In this document: in pieces, positions 32,215-41,095 of the stretch
Layout: each line of letters starts with the position of its first letter
Numbering within the stretch: position 1 is the stretch's first letter
Notes under the pieces: generated by a model
Seen by the model: only the letters and a program-made list of their open reading frames with translations
What the model was told of the DNA's origin: nothing
Databases searched by the model: none
Translations under genes and position numbers: made by a program
From: CAVVPY01 sp963750295
GTDB lineage: Bacteria; Actinomycetota; Actinomycetes; Mycobacteriales; Jatrophihabitantaceae
Reading direction: 5' to 3'
Length of the DNA stretch: 64,000 bases
Assembly: GCA_963750295.1 (NCBI GenBank)
Contig: CAVVPY010000001.1
Location: 806,001 to 870,000 of the forward strand

Positions 32215-33615
32215 ATGACCGCACGCACATATGACATCCGCACCTACGGGTGCCAGATGAACGTCCACGACTCCGAGCGGCTGGCCGGCCTGCTGGAGGA
32301 CGCCGGGTACGTCCGCGGCGCGGGCGACGGCGTCGACCTCGTCGTCTTCAACACCTGCGCCGTGCGCGAGAACGCCGACAACCGGCTCTACGGCAACCTC
32401 GGCCGCCTCTACCCGGCGAAGGCACGGCGCCCGGGCATGCAGATCGCCGTCGGCGGCTGCCTCGCGCAGAAGGACCGCGGCACCATCGTCGAGAAGGCGC
32501 CCTGGGTGGACGTCGTGTTCGGCACCCACAACCTCGCTGCGTTGCCCGTCCTGCTCGAGCGGGCCCGGCACAACCGCGAGGCACAGGTCGAGATCGTCGA
32601 GTCGTTGCAGAACTTCCCGTCCGATCTGCCGACCCGGCGTGAGTCCGCGTTCAGCGCCTGGGTCTCGATCAGCGTCGGGTGCGACAACACCTGCACGTTC
32701 TGCATCGTGCCGAGCCTGCGCGGCGCCGAGACCGACCGTCGACCGGGCGACGTTCTTGCCGAGATCGAGGCGCTGGTCGCGGGTGGCGTCGTCGAAGTCA
32801 CCCTCCTCGGGCAGAACGTGAACTCCTACGGACGCTCGTTCGGCGACCGCCTCGCCTTCGGCAAGCTGCTGCGCGCCTGTGGCGAGATCGCCGGTCTGGA
32901 CCGGGTGCGCTTCACCAGCCCGCATCCGCGCGACTTCACCGACGACGTGATCGACGCGATGGCCCACACGCCGAACGTCATGCCACAACTGCACATGCCG
33001 CTGCAGTCAGGCTCGGACTCGGTGTTGCAGTCGATGCGCCGCTCGTACCGGCGGCAACGGTACCTCGACATCATCAGCAGCGTCCGGGCCGCGATGCCGG
33101 ACGCCGCGATCACGACCGACATCATCGTGGGCTTTCCCGGCGAGACCGAGGACGACTTCGAACAGACGCTGGCCGTCGTCCGGGCGGCACGCTTCGCCAG
33201 CGCGTTCACCTTCCAGTACTCGAAGCGTCCCGGCACGCCGGCGGCGACGATGGACGGGCAGGTGCCGAAGCCGGTCGTGCAAGAGCGCTACGAGCGTCTG
33301 ATCGAGTTGCAGGACGCCATCGCCTGGGACGGCAACAAGGCGTGGCTCGGCCGCGAGGTCGAGGTGCTGGTGAGCCGTGGCGAGGGACGCAAGGACGGCG
33401 CCACCGGCCGGGTGTCCGGCCGTGCGCGGGACGGCCGCCTGGTGCACGTCACGGGCGAGGCAACTCCGGGTGACCTGGTCACCGCCGAGATCACCCACGC
33501 CGCCCCGCATCACCTGATGGCCGATGGCGGGATCCTGACCCACCGCCGCAGCACGACGCCGGACGCTGTCACGCCTGCGCCGAAGCTGCTGTCGATCGGT
33601 TCCCGCCCGGCCTGA
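32215..33615 (+). CDS. miaB: tRNA-2-methylthio-N6-dimethylallyladenosine synthase
   Basis: MiaB is the radical-SAM methylthiotransferase that modifies A37 of tRNAs after MiaA prenylation. The 466-residue protein starts with RTYGCQMNVHDSE, then NTCAVRENADNR and GGCLAQKDR (auxiliary cluster cysteines), and has the radical-SAM motif CDNTCTFC near residue 158; a TRAM domain closes the protein. The ATG at 32215 is set by homology and by the nearby -10; the frame open from 31870 is antisense to the serine hydrolase. miaA is encoded 2.5 kb downstream. Confidence 0.96.
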   Translation: MTARTYDIRTYGCQMNVHDSERLAGLLEDAGYVRGAGDGVDLVVFNTCAVRENADNRLYGNLGRLYPAKARRPGMQIAVGGCLAQKDRGTIVEKAPWVDVVFGTHNLAALPVLLERARHNREAQVEIVESLQNFPSDLPTRRESAFSAWVSISVGCDNTCTFCIVPSLRGAETDRRPGDVLAEIEALVAGGVVEVTLLGQNVNSYGRSFGDRLAFGKLLRACGEIAGLDRVRFTSPHPRDFTDDVIDAMAHTPNVMPQLHMPLQSGSDSVLQSMRRSYRRQRYLDIISSVRAAMPDAAITTDIIVGFPGETEDDFEQTLAVVRAARFASAFTFQYSKRPGTPAATMDGQVPKPVVQERYERLIELQDAIAWDGNKAWLGREVEVLVSRGEGRKDGATGRVSGRARDGRLVHVTGEATPGDLVTAEITHAAPHHLMADGGILTHRRSTTPDAVTPAPKLLSIGSRPA

Positions 33616-33624
33616 TCGAGCCGG

Positions 33625-34095
33625 TCAGTGCCGTCCCGGGAGCGTGTCGAGTGAGCGTGGCGCTGCCGGGCGCAGCGCCGGGACGAGCGCGCCGAGCAGG
33701 CCCCGGAACAGCGACCGGGTCATGTCGAGGTAGTCGAAGGCGTCGCGCCACAACGTGATCTGGCCGTCGCGCACGTCGAAGCGGCCGCTCACCCAGAACT
33801 GCAGGCGAACCGGGCCCAGGCACAGCACGTCCGTTCGCTCGGTCAGCACCACGGCGCCGTCCTCGGCCACCGCGTGCAGGTACACCTCGAAGGAGCGGCC
33901 GGGGCGGTCCAGCAGGCGTAGCGCGGCCATGGAGCGGCGCCGTCCACGCAGGGTCGGCAGGCCGACGTTCGAGTACACGACGTCCGGCGCGAGCAGTGCG
34001 CCGGCGGCATCGACGTCACCGTCCGCGAGTGCGCGCAGCATCGACTCGACGACCGCTCGCGACGTTGCCGGGGCAGCCGTCCTGGTGGGGCGCAT
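33625..34095 (-). CDS. Limonene-1,2-epoxide hydrolase-like (NTF2-fold) protein
   Basis: A 156-residue NTF2-fold protein. The catalytic triad of limonene epoxide hydrolases (Arg-x-Asp ... Asp) can be seen as ERTDVL and WRDAFDY, and the start VVESMLRALADGDVDAAGALLAPD is typical. Relatives are small cytosolic epoxide hydrolases; a homologue (EphG) lies near recA in mycobacteria. The ATG overlaps the stop of the upstream DUF349 gene (TGATG), so the two are translationally coupled. The substrate is unknown. Confidence 0.8.
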   Translation of the reverse strand: MRPTRTAAPATSRAVVESMLRALADGDVDAAGALLAPDVVYSNVGLPTLRGRRRSMAALRLLDRPGRSFEVYLHAVAEDGAVVLTERTDVLCLGPVRLQFWVSGRFDVRDGQITLWRDAFDYLDMTRSLFRGLLGALVPALRPAAPRSLDTLPGRH

Positions 34096-35279
34096 CAGTC
34101 CGGCAGCAGCGACTTGCGCGCGGCGACGTCGGCTTCGGCCTTCTCGATCCGCGCGGCATCCCCGGACTTGCGGGCCCGTTCGAGTTTCGCCTCCGCCTCG
34201 ACCAGGCGAGCCCGCAACTCGGCCAGGAAGGGGTTGGACTCGATGCTCGCCACGCGCCACCCGGCGTCGACCGCCGCGCGGACCCGCTGCTCGGCGGCTT
34301 TCATCTGGTCGTCGACCCGACGGATCGCGTCGCGAGGGATGTGCCCGACCGAGTCGTAGCGCGCCTGAAGCTCGCGCAGCGCCGATTCGGCGCGCTTGGG
34401 ATCGGACAGGTCGAGCGACTCGGCCGCGGAGATGATCTCCTCGCGCTTCTTCTGGTTCTCGACCTGCTCGGCGTCGCGTGCCGAGAACACGCCCGAACGC
34501 CGCTCGAAGAACGCGTCCTGCGCAGCGCGGAACCGGGTCCAGAGTTCGTTCTCGACGCCTCGTTCCGCGCGCGGCGCCGCCTTCCACTCGGTCATCAGCT
34601 CGCGCATCGCGGCCGCCGTCTCGCGCCACTCGCTGGAACCGGACAGCTCCTCGGCCCGGGCGACCAGCTTCTCCTTCACCGACCTCGCCGTGCCGCGCTC
34701 GGCGTCCAGGGTGGCGAAGTGCTGCCCGCGGCGCTTGCCGAACGCGTCGCGTGCTGCGGCGTACCGCTTCCACAGCGCGTCATCGGACTTCCGATCGATC
34801 CCGCGGATCTGCTTCCACTCCTCGACGATGGCGCGCATCCGATCACCGGCCGCCTTCCACGACGTGGCCGTCGCGGCGATCTGTTCGGCCTCGGCCAGCA
34901 GCGCTTCCTTGGCCGCGATCGCGTCGGCGCGGGCTCGCTCGCGCGCGGCAGCCTTCGCGCCGGCGGCCGCCTCACACGCGGTGAGCAGCTCGCCCAGCCG
35001 CGTGGCGAGGGAGGTCAGGTCGCCGATCACCGCGGCGGTCGGCAGCTGGTCGCGCAGGTGCTCGGTCTGGGTGCGGGTCGCCGCCGGATCACCGGCCCCG
35101 GACGCCAGCCGCTTCTCCAGCAGCGTCACCTCGGTGGCGAGGTCCTCGTACCGGCGTTCGTAGAAGGCCAGGCCCGCTGCGACGTCCCCTGCCTGCCACG
35201 AGCCGATCGCACGCTCGCCGTCGGCAGTGCGGACATAGACCGTGCCGTCCGCGTCGATGTGGCCCCACTCCGAACTCAT
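34095..35279 (-). CDS. DUF349 domain protein
   Basis: A 394-residue, highly charged helical protein with repeated DUF349 modules (W-x6-R...W...FR-A-x-DAF patterns such as LWKRYAAARDAFGKRRGQ and LWTRFRAAQDAFFERRSG). It is conserved between miaB and miaA/dapF in actinomycetes and its function is unknown; coiled-coil character suggests a scaffold. The N-terminus WGHIDADGTVYVRTADGER is a conserved beta segment. The ATG at 35279 is chosen since it directly precedes this segment (MSSEWGH). No ribosome-binding site is seen. Confidence 0.87.
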   Translation of the reverse strand: MSSEWGHIDADGTVYVRTADGERAIGSWQAGDVAAGLAFYERRYEDLATEVTLLEKRLASGAGDPAATRTQTEHLRDQLPTAAVIGDLTSLATRLGELLTACEAAAGAKAAARERARADAIAAKEALLAEAEQIAATATSWKAAGDRMRAIVEEWKQIRGIDRKSDDALWKRYAAARDAFGKRRGQHFATLDAERGTARSVKEKLVARAEELSGSSEWRETAAAMRELMTEWKAAPRAERGVENELWTRFRAAQDAFFERRSGVFSARDAEQVENQKKREEIISAAESLDLSDPKRAESALRELQARYDSVGHIPRDAIRRVDDQMKAAEQRVRAAVDAGWRVASIESNPFLAELRARLVEAEAKLERARKSGDAARIEKAEADVAARKSLLPD

Positions 35280-35394
35280 GATTGTGCATTGAACACGATC
35301 CACGAGTGCGCGCGCGCGTCACGACTACCCTGCGAGCCGTGAAGCTGCGAAGTGCGCGCGTCCGACGGTGCCTGCCGAAGCTCGTGCGCGCGTC

Positions 35395-36105
35395 ATGATT
35401 GCCGCCGCCGCCTTCTGTCCGCACCCGCCGCTGCTGGTGCCCGACGTGGCCGCCGGTGCGGCCGGTGAGTTGGACGCGCTGCGGGCCCAGTGCCTGGCGG
35501 CGATCACCACGATTGCCTCGAGTCAGCGGCAGCTGGTGCTGCTGGGCTCGGCGCCGCGCTCGGCCGCGCATTCACCGCTCGCCCGGGGGTCCCTGGCCGG
35601 GTTCGGCGTGCCCGGCGACATCCACCTCGGCGCGCCGACCTGCGGCGGTGAGCTCGACCTGCCGCTCTCGCTCACCGTCGGCGCCTGGCTGGTGCGGGCC
35701 GCGCTGGGACCCCGCAGCGGCGCGATCGGGTTCTCGGTCGGTCCGGATTTCGCGACCAGCCGGCCGGCGGCGCAGCTGCTCGGGCTGGCTGAGCAGGACG
35801 AGCTTGCGCTCCTCGTCCTCGGTGACGGCACTGCGCGACGGAGCACCGCGGCGCCCGGCTATCTCGACGAGCGTGCGGCGGGGTACGACGCGGACGTGGC
35901 GGCGGCGCTCGCCAGCGGGGACGGTGACCGGTTGGCTGCCCTGGACGCCGAACTGGGCGAGAGCTTGCTCGCGGCCGGCGTCCCCGCCTGGCATGCCGCG
36001 GCAGCGTTGCTCGCCGGGTCGCGGTGGACCGCGCGGCTGCTGCACGAATCCGCGCCCTACGGTGTCGCCTATACCGTGGCGGTCTGGACCGGCGCCGATG
36101 GCTGA
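35395..36105 (+). CDS. Extradiol-dioxygenase-fold protein (mycobacterial Rv2728c-like)
   Basis: A 236-residue protein starting MIAAAAFCPHPPLLVP, the hallmark of a conserved actinobacterial family with the fold of class III extradiol ring-cleavage dioxygenase subunit B. HPP carries a potential metal ligand, but the other ligands are not obvious, so enzymatic activity is uncertain. It overlaps miaA by 8 bp and is in the conserved position before miaA, which points to coupled expression. The ATG at 35395 is chosen from family alignment over the frame open from 35368. Confidence 0.8.
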   Translation: MIAAAAFCPHPPLLVPDVAAGAAGELDALRAQCLAAITTIASSQRQLVLLGSAPRSAAHSPLARGSLAGFGVPGDIHLGAPTCGGELDLPLSLTVGAWLVRAALGPRSGAIGFSVGPDFATSRPAAQLLGLAEQDELALLVLGDGTARRSTAAPGYLDERAAGYDADVAAALASGDGDRLAALDAELGESLLAAGVPAWHAAAALLAGSRWTARLLHESAPYGVAYTVAVWTGADG

Positions 36106-37021
36106 CCCGCCCCGCGTCCTCGCGGTTGTGGGGCCGACGGCCGCAGGCAAGTCCGAGCTGGCGATCGCCCTGGCGCGGGAATTCGGTGGCGAAATCGTCA
36201 ACGCCGACTCGATGCAGCTCTACGCAGGCATGGACATCGGCACGGCCAAACTCGCGCCGGAACGGCGTGGCGGCATCGTTCACCACCTGCTCGACATCTG
36301 GCCGGTGACCCGATCGGCGGCCGTGGCCGAGTACCAGCGGCTCGCCCGCGCTGCAATTGCCGACATCGTTGCCAGGGGAGCACTGCCGATCCTCGTCGGC
36401 GGCTCCGGGCTGTACCTGCGCGGCGCCCTGGACCGGCTGGAGTTCCCGGGGGAGTCACCGGAGATCCGCGCCCGGCTGGCCGGGGAGTTGGAGCGGATCG
36501 GCGCTGCCGGGTTGCACGCGCGACTGGCCGGGCTCGACGCGGACGCGGCCGCCAGCATCCTGCCGACGAACGGCCGCCGCATCGTCCGTGCCCTCGAGGT
36601 GATCGAGCTCACCGGCTCCCCGTTCACCGCCCGGCTACCGGGGTTCGATTCGATTTACGACACCGTCCAGCTAGGTCTGGACCGGGACGATCTCGACGAG
36701 CGGATCGAGCGGCGCGTGACGGACATGCTCGATCAGGGTCTGGTCGCCGAGGTGCGGCGGCTGCTGCCGCTGGGCCTGCGCGAGAGTCCCACGGCGGGCA
36801 AGGCGCTCGGGTACGCCCAGATCCTCGGGTGCCTGGCCGAGGACGGCTCCCTGGTCGGGGACGTGGACGCGGCCGCGGTCGCGACGGTCCGCGCAACCCG
36901 GCGCTTCGCGCGGCGGCAGCGGTCCTGGTTCCGGCGCGACCCGCGGATCCACTGGCTCGATGCCGCCGCGCCGAACCTGCGGTGTCAGGGGATCGGCCTC
37001 GTCGCTCGCGGGCGCCCCTAG
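36098..37021 (+). CDS. miaA: tRNA dimethylallyltransferase
   Basis: MiaA prenylates A37 of tRNAs reading UNN codons. The 307-residue protein has the P-loop GPTAAGKSE (residues 11-19), the tRNA/dimethylallyl-diphosphate contact NADSMQLYAGMDIGTAK, and the C-terminal ALGYAQILGCL and TRRFARRQRSWFRRD motifs. Length is normal. The ATG at 36098 overlaps the preceding gene by 8 bp. Its TAG stop is part of the dapF -10 box. Confidence 0.95.
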   Translation: MADPPRVLAVVGPTAAGKSELAIALAREFGGEIVNADSMQLYAGMDIGTAKLAPERRGGIVHHLLDIWPVTRSAAVAEYQRLARAAIADIVARGALPILVGGSGLYLRGALDRLEFPGESPEIRARLAGELERIGAAGLHARLAGLDADAAASILPTNGRRIVRALEVIELTGSPFTARLPGFDSIYDTVQLGLDRDDLDERIERRVTDMLDQGLVAEVRRLLPLGLRESPTAGKALGYAQILGCLAEDGSLVGDVDAAAVATVRATRRFARRQRSWFRRDPRIHWLDAAAPNLRCQGIGLVARGRP

Positions 37022-37024
37022 GCT
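37019..37024 (+). promoter_or_regulatory. -10 box of a leaderless promoter (dapF), overlapping the miaA stop
   Basis: TAGGCT begins with the TAG stop codon of miaA and is followed by 6 nt and the ATG of dapF at 37031. Confidence 0.6.
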
Positions 37025-37030
37025 GATCTC

Positions 37031-37879
37031 ATGCGGGTGTTGAAGGGCCATGGCACGGAGAACGACTTCGTCGTCCTGCCCGACCTCGACGGCCGCATCG
37101 GGCTCACCGGCGAACTGACCCGCGCGCTGTGTGACCGGCACGCCGGGATCGGTGCCGACGGAGTGCTGCGGGTCGTCCGCACCGTCCACGTCCCCGAAGC
37201 GGCCGCGATGGCCGACGATGCCACCTTCTTCATGGACTACCGCAACGCCGACGGGTCACTCGCTGAGATGTGCGGCAACGGAGTTCGTGTGTTTCTGCGA
37301 TACCTGCAGCGCATGTGCCTCGTTGAACAGGATGCGGCGGTGGCGACACGCGGCGGGATTGTGCGCGTGCGGTCCATGGTCGACGGCAACGTCGACGTAC
37401 ACATGGGCCTGCCCCAGATCCTTGCCGACCGGCCGGTCGTCACCGCCGCGCACTCACGACCGGTTCCCGCCCTCGGCGTGGTTCACCTGCCGAACCCGCA
37501 TGTCGTGGTCGATGTGGGCACGCGCGAGGCGCTGGCGGAGCTGGAGCTCAGTCGTGCGCCGTCCGTCGTGCCCGAGCTGCCGGACGGTCAGAACGTCGAG
37601 TTCGTGGCGCTCGTGGGCGAGCGGCACCTGGCGATGCGGGTGCACGAGCGCGGCTCGGGTGAGACGCGCTCGTGCGGGACGGGCATCTGCGCGGCCGTCG
37701 TCGCGATGGCCGCGCACCTCGGCTCTTCGGCCGACGCGCAGCGGTGGCAGGTCGACGTCCCCGGCGGCACCTGCCACGTGGTGTGGTCCGCCGACGGCAT
37801 CACGCTGTCCGGGCCGGCCGTCATCGTCGCCGAGGTCGAGGTCGAGGACGCCTGGCTCGCGGAGCTGGCGCGCGCGTAA
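37031..37879 (+). CDS. dapF: Diaminopimelate epimerase
   Basis: DapF converts LL- to meso-diaminopimelate for peptidoglycan and lysine. The 282-residue protein has both catalytic cysteines, in MCGNGVR (C81) and SCGTGIC (C215), and starts with KGHGTENDFVVLPD. Length is usual for actinobacteria. The start is fixed by the -10 box 6 nt upstream. With dapA and dapB in the same window, three pathway genes lie on one strand but in separate transcription units. Confidence 0.96.
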   Translation: MRVLKGHGTENDFVVLPDLDGRIGLTGELTRALCDRHAGIGADGVLRVVRTVHVPEAAAMADDATFFMDYRNADGSLAEMCGNGVRVFLRYLQRMCLVEQDAAVATRGGIVRVRSMVDGNVDVHMGLPQILADRPVVTAAHSRPVPALGVVHLPNPHVVVDVGTREALAELELSRAPSVVPELPDGQNVEFVALVGERHLAMRVHERGSGETRSCGTGICAAVVAMAAHLGSSADAQRWQVDVPGGTCHVVWSADGITLSGPAVIVAEVEVEDAWLAELARA

Positions 37880-37919
37880 CCGTTATCGGCTCGCCTGCCG
37901 TGTCACCATGGACGGTGAC

Positions 37920-39442
37920 ATGAGTGCATCCGAGGCCGAGCCCACGCCCACCGCTCCGATTGCCGACCTCGATGCCCGCTTCGACGACCGAGTCGACGAC
38001 ACAGTTGACATGACACAGTTGACGACAGAGTCGACCACAGTACTGGCGGCTACGACCTCGAGGAGCGCCAGGCGCTGCGGCGGGTCGCCGGCCTGTCCAC
38101 CGAGCTCGAGGACGTCACCGAGGTCGAGTACCGGCAACTGCGGCTCGAGCGGGTCGTCCTCGTCGGTGTCTGGACCGAGGGTTCGGCACGCGAGGCCGAG
38201 AACTCGCTGGCCGAACTGGCCCGGCTTGCCGAGACCGCGGGCTCACTGGTGCTGGACGGGCTGATCCAGCGCCGCGACCGGCCCGACCCGGCGACCTACA
38301 TCGGCTCGGGCAAGGCCAAGGACCTACGCGACATCGTCCATGCTGCGGGCGCGGACACGGTGATCTGCGACGGTGAGCTCACCCCGGGACAACTGCGCCA
38401 GCTCGAGGGCGTCGTCAAGGTCAAGGTGGTCGACCGGACCGCACTGATCCTCGACATCTTCGCCCAGCATGCGCGGTCCAAGGAGGGCAAGGCGCAGGTC
38501 GAGCTGGCCCAGTTGCAGTACCTGATGCCCCGCCTGCGCGGCTGGGGCGAATCGCTGTCCCGGCAGGTCGGCGGCCGGGCCGCCGGCGGGCTCGGCATCG
38601 GCGGACGCGGTCCGGGCGAGACCAAGATCGAGATCGACCGGCGCCGGATCAACTCGCGCGTGGCCAAGCTGCGCCGTGAACTCGGCGCGATGAAGACCGC
38701 ACGGGAGGTCAAGCGCGCCCGCCGGCGCACCCGTCAGGTGCCCAGCGCTGTCCTCGCCGGCTATACCAATGCGGGCAAGTCGTCGCTGCTGAACCGGCTC
38801 ACCGACGCCGGAGTACTCGTCGAGAACGCGCTGTTCGCAACGCTCGACCCGACCGTGCGCCGCTGCCAGGCCTCGGACGGCCGCCCCTACACGCTCGCCG
38901 ACACCGTCGGCTTCGTCCGCCACCTGCCGACCCAGCTGATCGAGGCGTTTCGCTCGACGCTCGAGGAGGTCGCGGAGTCCGACCTCATCCTGCACGTGGT
39001 CGACGGCGCGGACGCCGACCCGGAGTCCCAGATCAAGGCGGTCCGCGAGGTGCTGGCCGACATCGATGCCCTCGGCGTCCGGGAACTGCTCGTGATCAAC
39101 AAGGTCGACGCCGCCGATCCCGAAATGCTCACCCGGCTGCGCCGGCTGGCGCCCGATGCGGTGTTCGTCTCGGCCCGCACCGGTGCCGGGCTCGACGCGC
39201 TGCGGGCACGGCTGGAAGAGCTGCTGCCACGCCCGCGGATCGAGGTCGACGTGCTGGTCCCGTATGGGCGCGGTGACCTGGTCGCCCGAGTCCACGACTC
39301 CGCGGAGGTGCTGGGCACCGAGCACACTCCGGAGGGCACCCGGTTGCATGCGCGGGTCACCCCCGAACTGGCCGCGGCCCTCGGCGCCTACGTGTTGTCC
39401 TCGAGCGTGCACGGATCCGCGGACGGCGCCGACACCGAATAG
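37920..39442 (+). CDS. hflX: GTPase HflX, 5' end frameshifted by a 14-bp duplication
   Basis: HflX is a ribosome-splitting GTPase. The region YDLEERQALRRVAGLSTEL through the HflX domain, the glycine-rich GGRAAGGLGIGGRGPGETK, the P-loop LAGYTNAGKSS and the C-terminus is intact in one frame. However, that frame is open only from 38009, and its first ATG/GTG codon is 38249, inside the conserved domain. The likely true start, ATG 37920, is in another frame. A 12-bp repeat GACACAGTTGAC with a 14-bp period (37998 and 38012) lies between them; removing 14 bp joins the frames exactly (TVDDRVDHSTGGYDLEE). The shorter ORF 38249-39442 (397 residues) is what an ORF caller would report. Confidence 0.8.
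37998..38023 (+). repeat. 14-bp-period direct repeat that breaks the hflX frame
   Basis: GACACAGTTGAC occurs at 37998-38009 and 38012-38023, separated by AT. The period of 14 is not a multiple of three. Deletion of one unit by slippage would fuse the ATG at 37920 in frame with HflX. Confidence 0.85.
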
Positions 39443-39557
39443 TGAGCGGCAGTGTGGCGCGGACTGACCTCGCTTTCGGCGGCGTCGGGTCGAGGTCCGC
39501 GTCGACCCGCTGGCGTAGGGTTGGCCGTACGAACCGGAACGGATCGAGGAGATCGAC

Positions 39558-39938
39558 ATGGGTGGATGGGAAGCTCCCTGGCACTGGGTCGTGCTCGCGA
39601 TCGTGGTCATCGCGCTGTTCGGGTACAAGAAGCTTCCGGACGCAGCGCGGGCGGTCGGCAGGTCGTTGCGGATCTTCAAGACCGAGATCAAGGGCATGAC
39701 CGAGGACGACAAGGCCCGGGATGCGGCGCGCGACGCCGAGGGGCCCAAGGCAGTTGAAGCCGCGCCGGTCGAGACCAACCAGCCACCTGCAGCCAGCCCC
39801 GTCGCCGCGCCCCAGCAGGTAATCCCGCCGGCGTCCGCCGAGTCGAACCCGGTCGGCAGTGCGCCCGCCGGTTCGCCCCCCGGGGTCAGCCCGGGTGTGG
39901 GCGAGAATGCGACCAACCGCACGGCGAGCGGTCAGTAG
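39558..39938 (+). CDS. tatA: Sec-independent translocase subunit TatA
   Basis: TatA forms the pore of the twin-arginine export system. The 126-residue protein has the N-terminal hydrophobic helix (WHWVVLAIVVIALFGYKKLP), an amphipathic helix (AARAVGRSLRIFKTEIKGM) and a long Pro/Ala-rich tail. The FGxxKLPDAAR hinge is canonical. The ATG at 39558 has GAGGAG about 6 nt upstream and a TAGGGT -10-like box near 39516. tatC is not adjacent. Confidence 0.93.
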   Translation: MGGWEAPWHWVVLAIVVIALFGYKKLPDAARAVGRSLRIFKTEIKGMTEDDKARDAARDAEGPKAVEAAPVETNQPPAASPVAAPQQVIPPASAESNPVGSAPAGSPPGVSPGVGENATNRTASGQ

Positions 39939-40004
39939 CGCACGTAGTCAGGCGGTTCGAGCAAGCGCCGTTCGAGCAGGCCGGGCGTCTGACCGGTCGC
40001 GTGC

Positions 40005-40829
40005 TCAGACCTTGCGCAGCACGGCCACCACGCGGCCCAGGACGGTCGCCTCGGCGCCGTCGATCGGGGCGTAGGCAGGGTTGTGCGGCAGTAGCCAGAC
40101 CTGCCCGTCGCGCCGCTGCAGCGTCTTGACGGTGGCCTCGCCGTCGATCATCGCGGCCACGATCTCGCCGTTGTCGGCGGTCGGCTGCTGGCGGATGACC
40201 ACCCAGTCGCCGTCGGAGATCGCGGCGTCGATCATCGAGTCGCCGACCACCTTGAGCAGGAACAGCGAACCGTCGCCGACGAGCGCCTTGGGCAGCGGAA
40301 AGACGTCCTCGATCATCTGCTCGGCGAGGATCGGCCCGCCCGCCGCGATGCGGCCGACCACGGGGACGAAGACCGGCGCCTCACCGCGCGGCGCGTCGTC
40401 GCTGACGGCCACGGCCCGGCGCACTGCCTTCGGCCGCTCGGCCTGGGCGCCCATGCGCACGTCGACGGCGCGCGGCCGGTTGGGATCGCGGCGCAGGAAC
40501 CCCTTGCGCTCCAGCATCGCGAGTTGGTGCGCCACGCTGGACGTGGACGCCAGGCCCGCGGACTCGCAGATCTCGCGGATGCTCGGCGGGTAGCCGCGCC
40601 GCTGCACCGAGTCCCGGATGACGTCGAGGATGGCCTGCTGGCGCCGGGTCAGTCCGGTCTTCGGGTCAGGCAGTTCGGTGACCTTGGGCCGTCCCGGGCG
40701 ACGCTTGACCGGCTGGGCGGCCTGCTTGGGGGAGCGTTTAGCGGTGGCGGCCGGTGCGTCCGGCTGGATGTCAGCCGGCCGGCGGCCCGCGGGTGTCCGG
40801 TCAGCTGTCCGGTCGGATGTCGCAGCCAT
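40005..40829 (-). CDS. lexA: SOS repressor LexA
   Basis: LexA represses SOS genes and self-cleaves when RecA filaments form. The 274-residue protein has the winged HTH (GLTRRQQAILDVIRDSV, PSIREICESAGLASTSSVAHQL), the Ala-Gly cleavage site in VGRIAAGGPI near residue 157, the catalytic serine in GDSMIDAAI (near 195) and lysine in EATVKTL (near 233). A ~58-residue basic, Ala/Pro-rich extension with an AT-hook-like KRRPGRPK precedes the HTH. The ATG at 40829 is chosen over 40886 because GGGAG lies 5 nt upstream. A LexA box sits upstream at 40977. Confidence 0.95.
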   Translation of the reverse strand: MAATSDRTADRTPAGRRPADIQPDAPAATAKRSPKQAAQPVKRRPGRPKVTELPDPKTGLTRRQQAILDVIRDSVQRRGYPPSIREICESAGLASTSSVAHQLAMLERKGFLRRDPNRPRAVDVRMGAQAERPKAVRRAVAVSDDAPRGEAPVFVPVVGRIAAGGPILAEQMIEDVFPLPKALVGDGSLFLLKVVGDSMIDAAISDGDWVVIRQQPTADNGEIVAAMIDGEATVKTLQRRDGQVWLLPHNPAYAPIDGAEATVLGRVVAVLRKV

Positions 40830-40976
40830 GGGGTCTCCCGTTCGTGGCGGTCGCCGGTGGTGGGTCAGCCGGCGGGTACGTGGCACAGATGGCGAATATG
40901 GCGGGGTGACCTGCGCGAGCGCGGGTCGGCGAGCTAGATGATCTGTTGGCGACGGTAGCCCGAAATCGGCCGATAC

Positions 40977-40992
40977 TCAAACACGTGTTCGA
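40977..40992. promoter_or_regulatory. LexA box of the lexA promoter
   Basis: TCAAACACGTGTTCGA matches TCGAAC-N4-GTTCGA at 11 of 12 positions. It is about 150 bp before the lexA start and indicates autoregulation. Confidence 0.75.
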
Positions 40993-41043
40993 ACGACACG
41001 CCGTGCCGCGCTGGAAATTGTCAGACCTCGCTGGTACACCTTT

Positions 41044-41075
41044 GTGAACAGGCGTTCGATAGAACGCGCGTTCGA
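41044..41075. promoter_or_regulatory. Two abutting LexA boxes upstream of the LysM gene
   Basis: GTGAACAGGCGTTCGA (41044-41059) and TAGAACGCGCGTTCGA (41060-41075) match the LexA consensus at 10 and 11 of 12 positions and lie end to end. They are 20-50 bp before the LysM gene start. Confidence 0.65.
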
Positions 41076-41095
41076 TGACTGCCGAGGAGCACACC

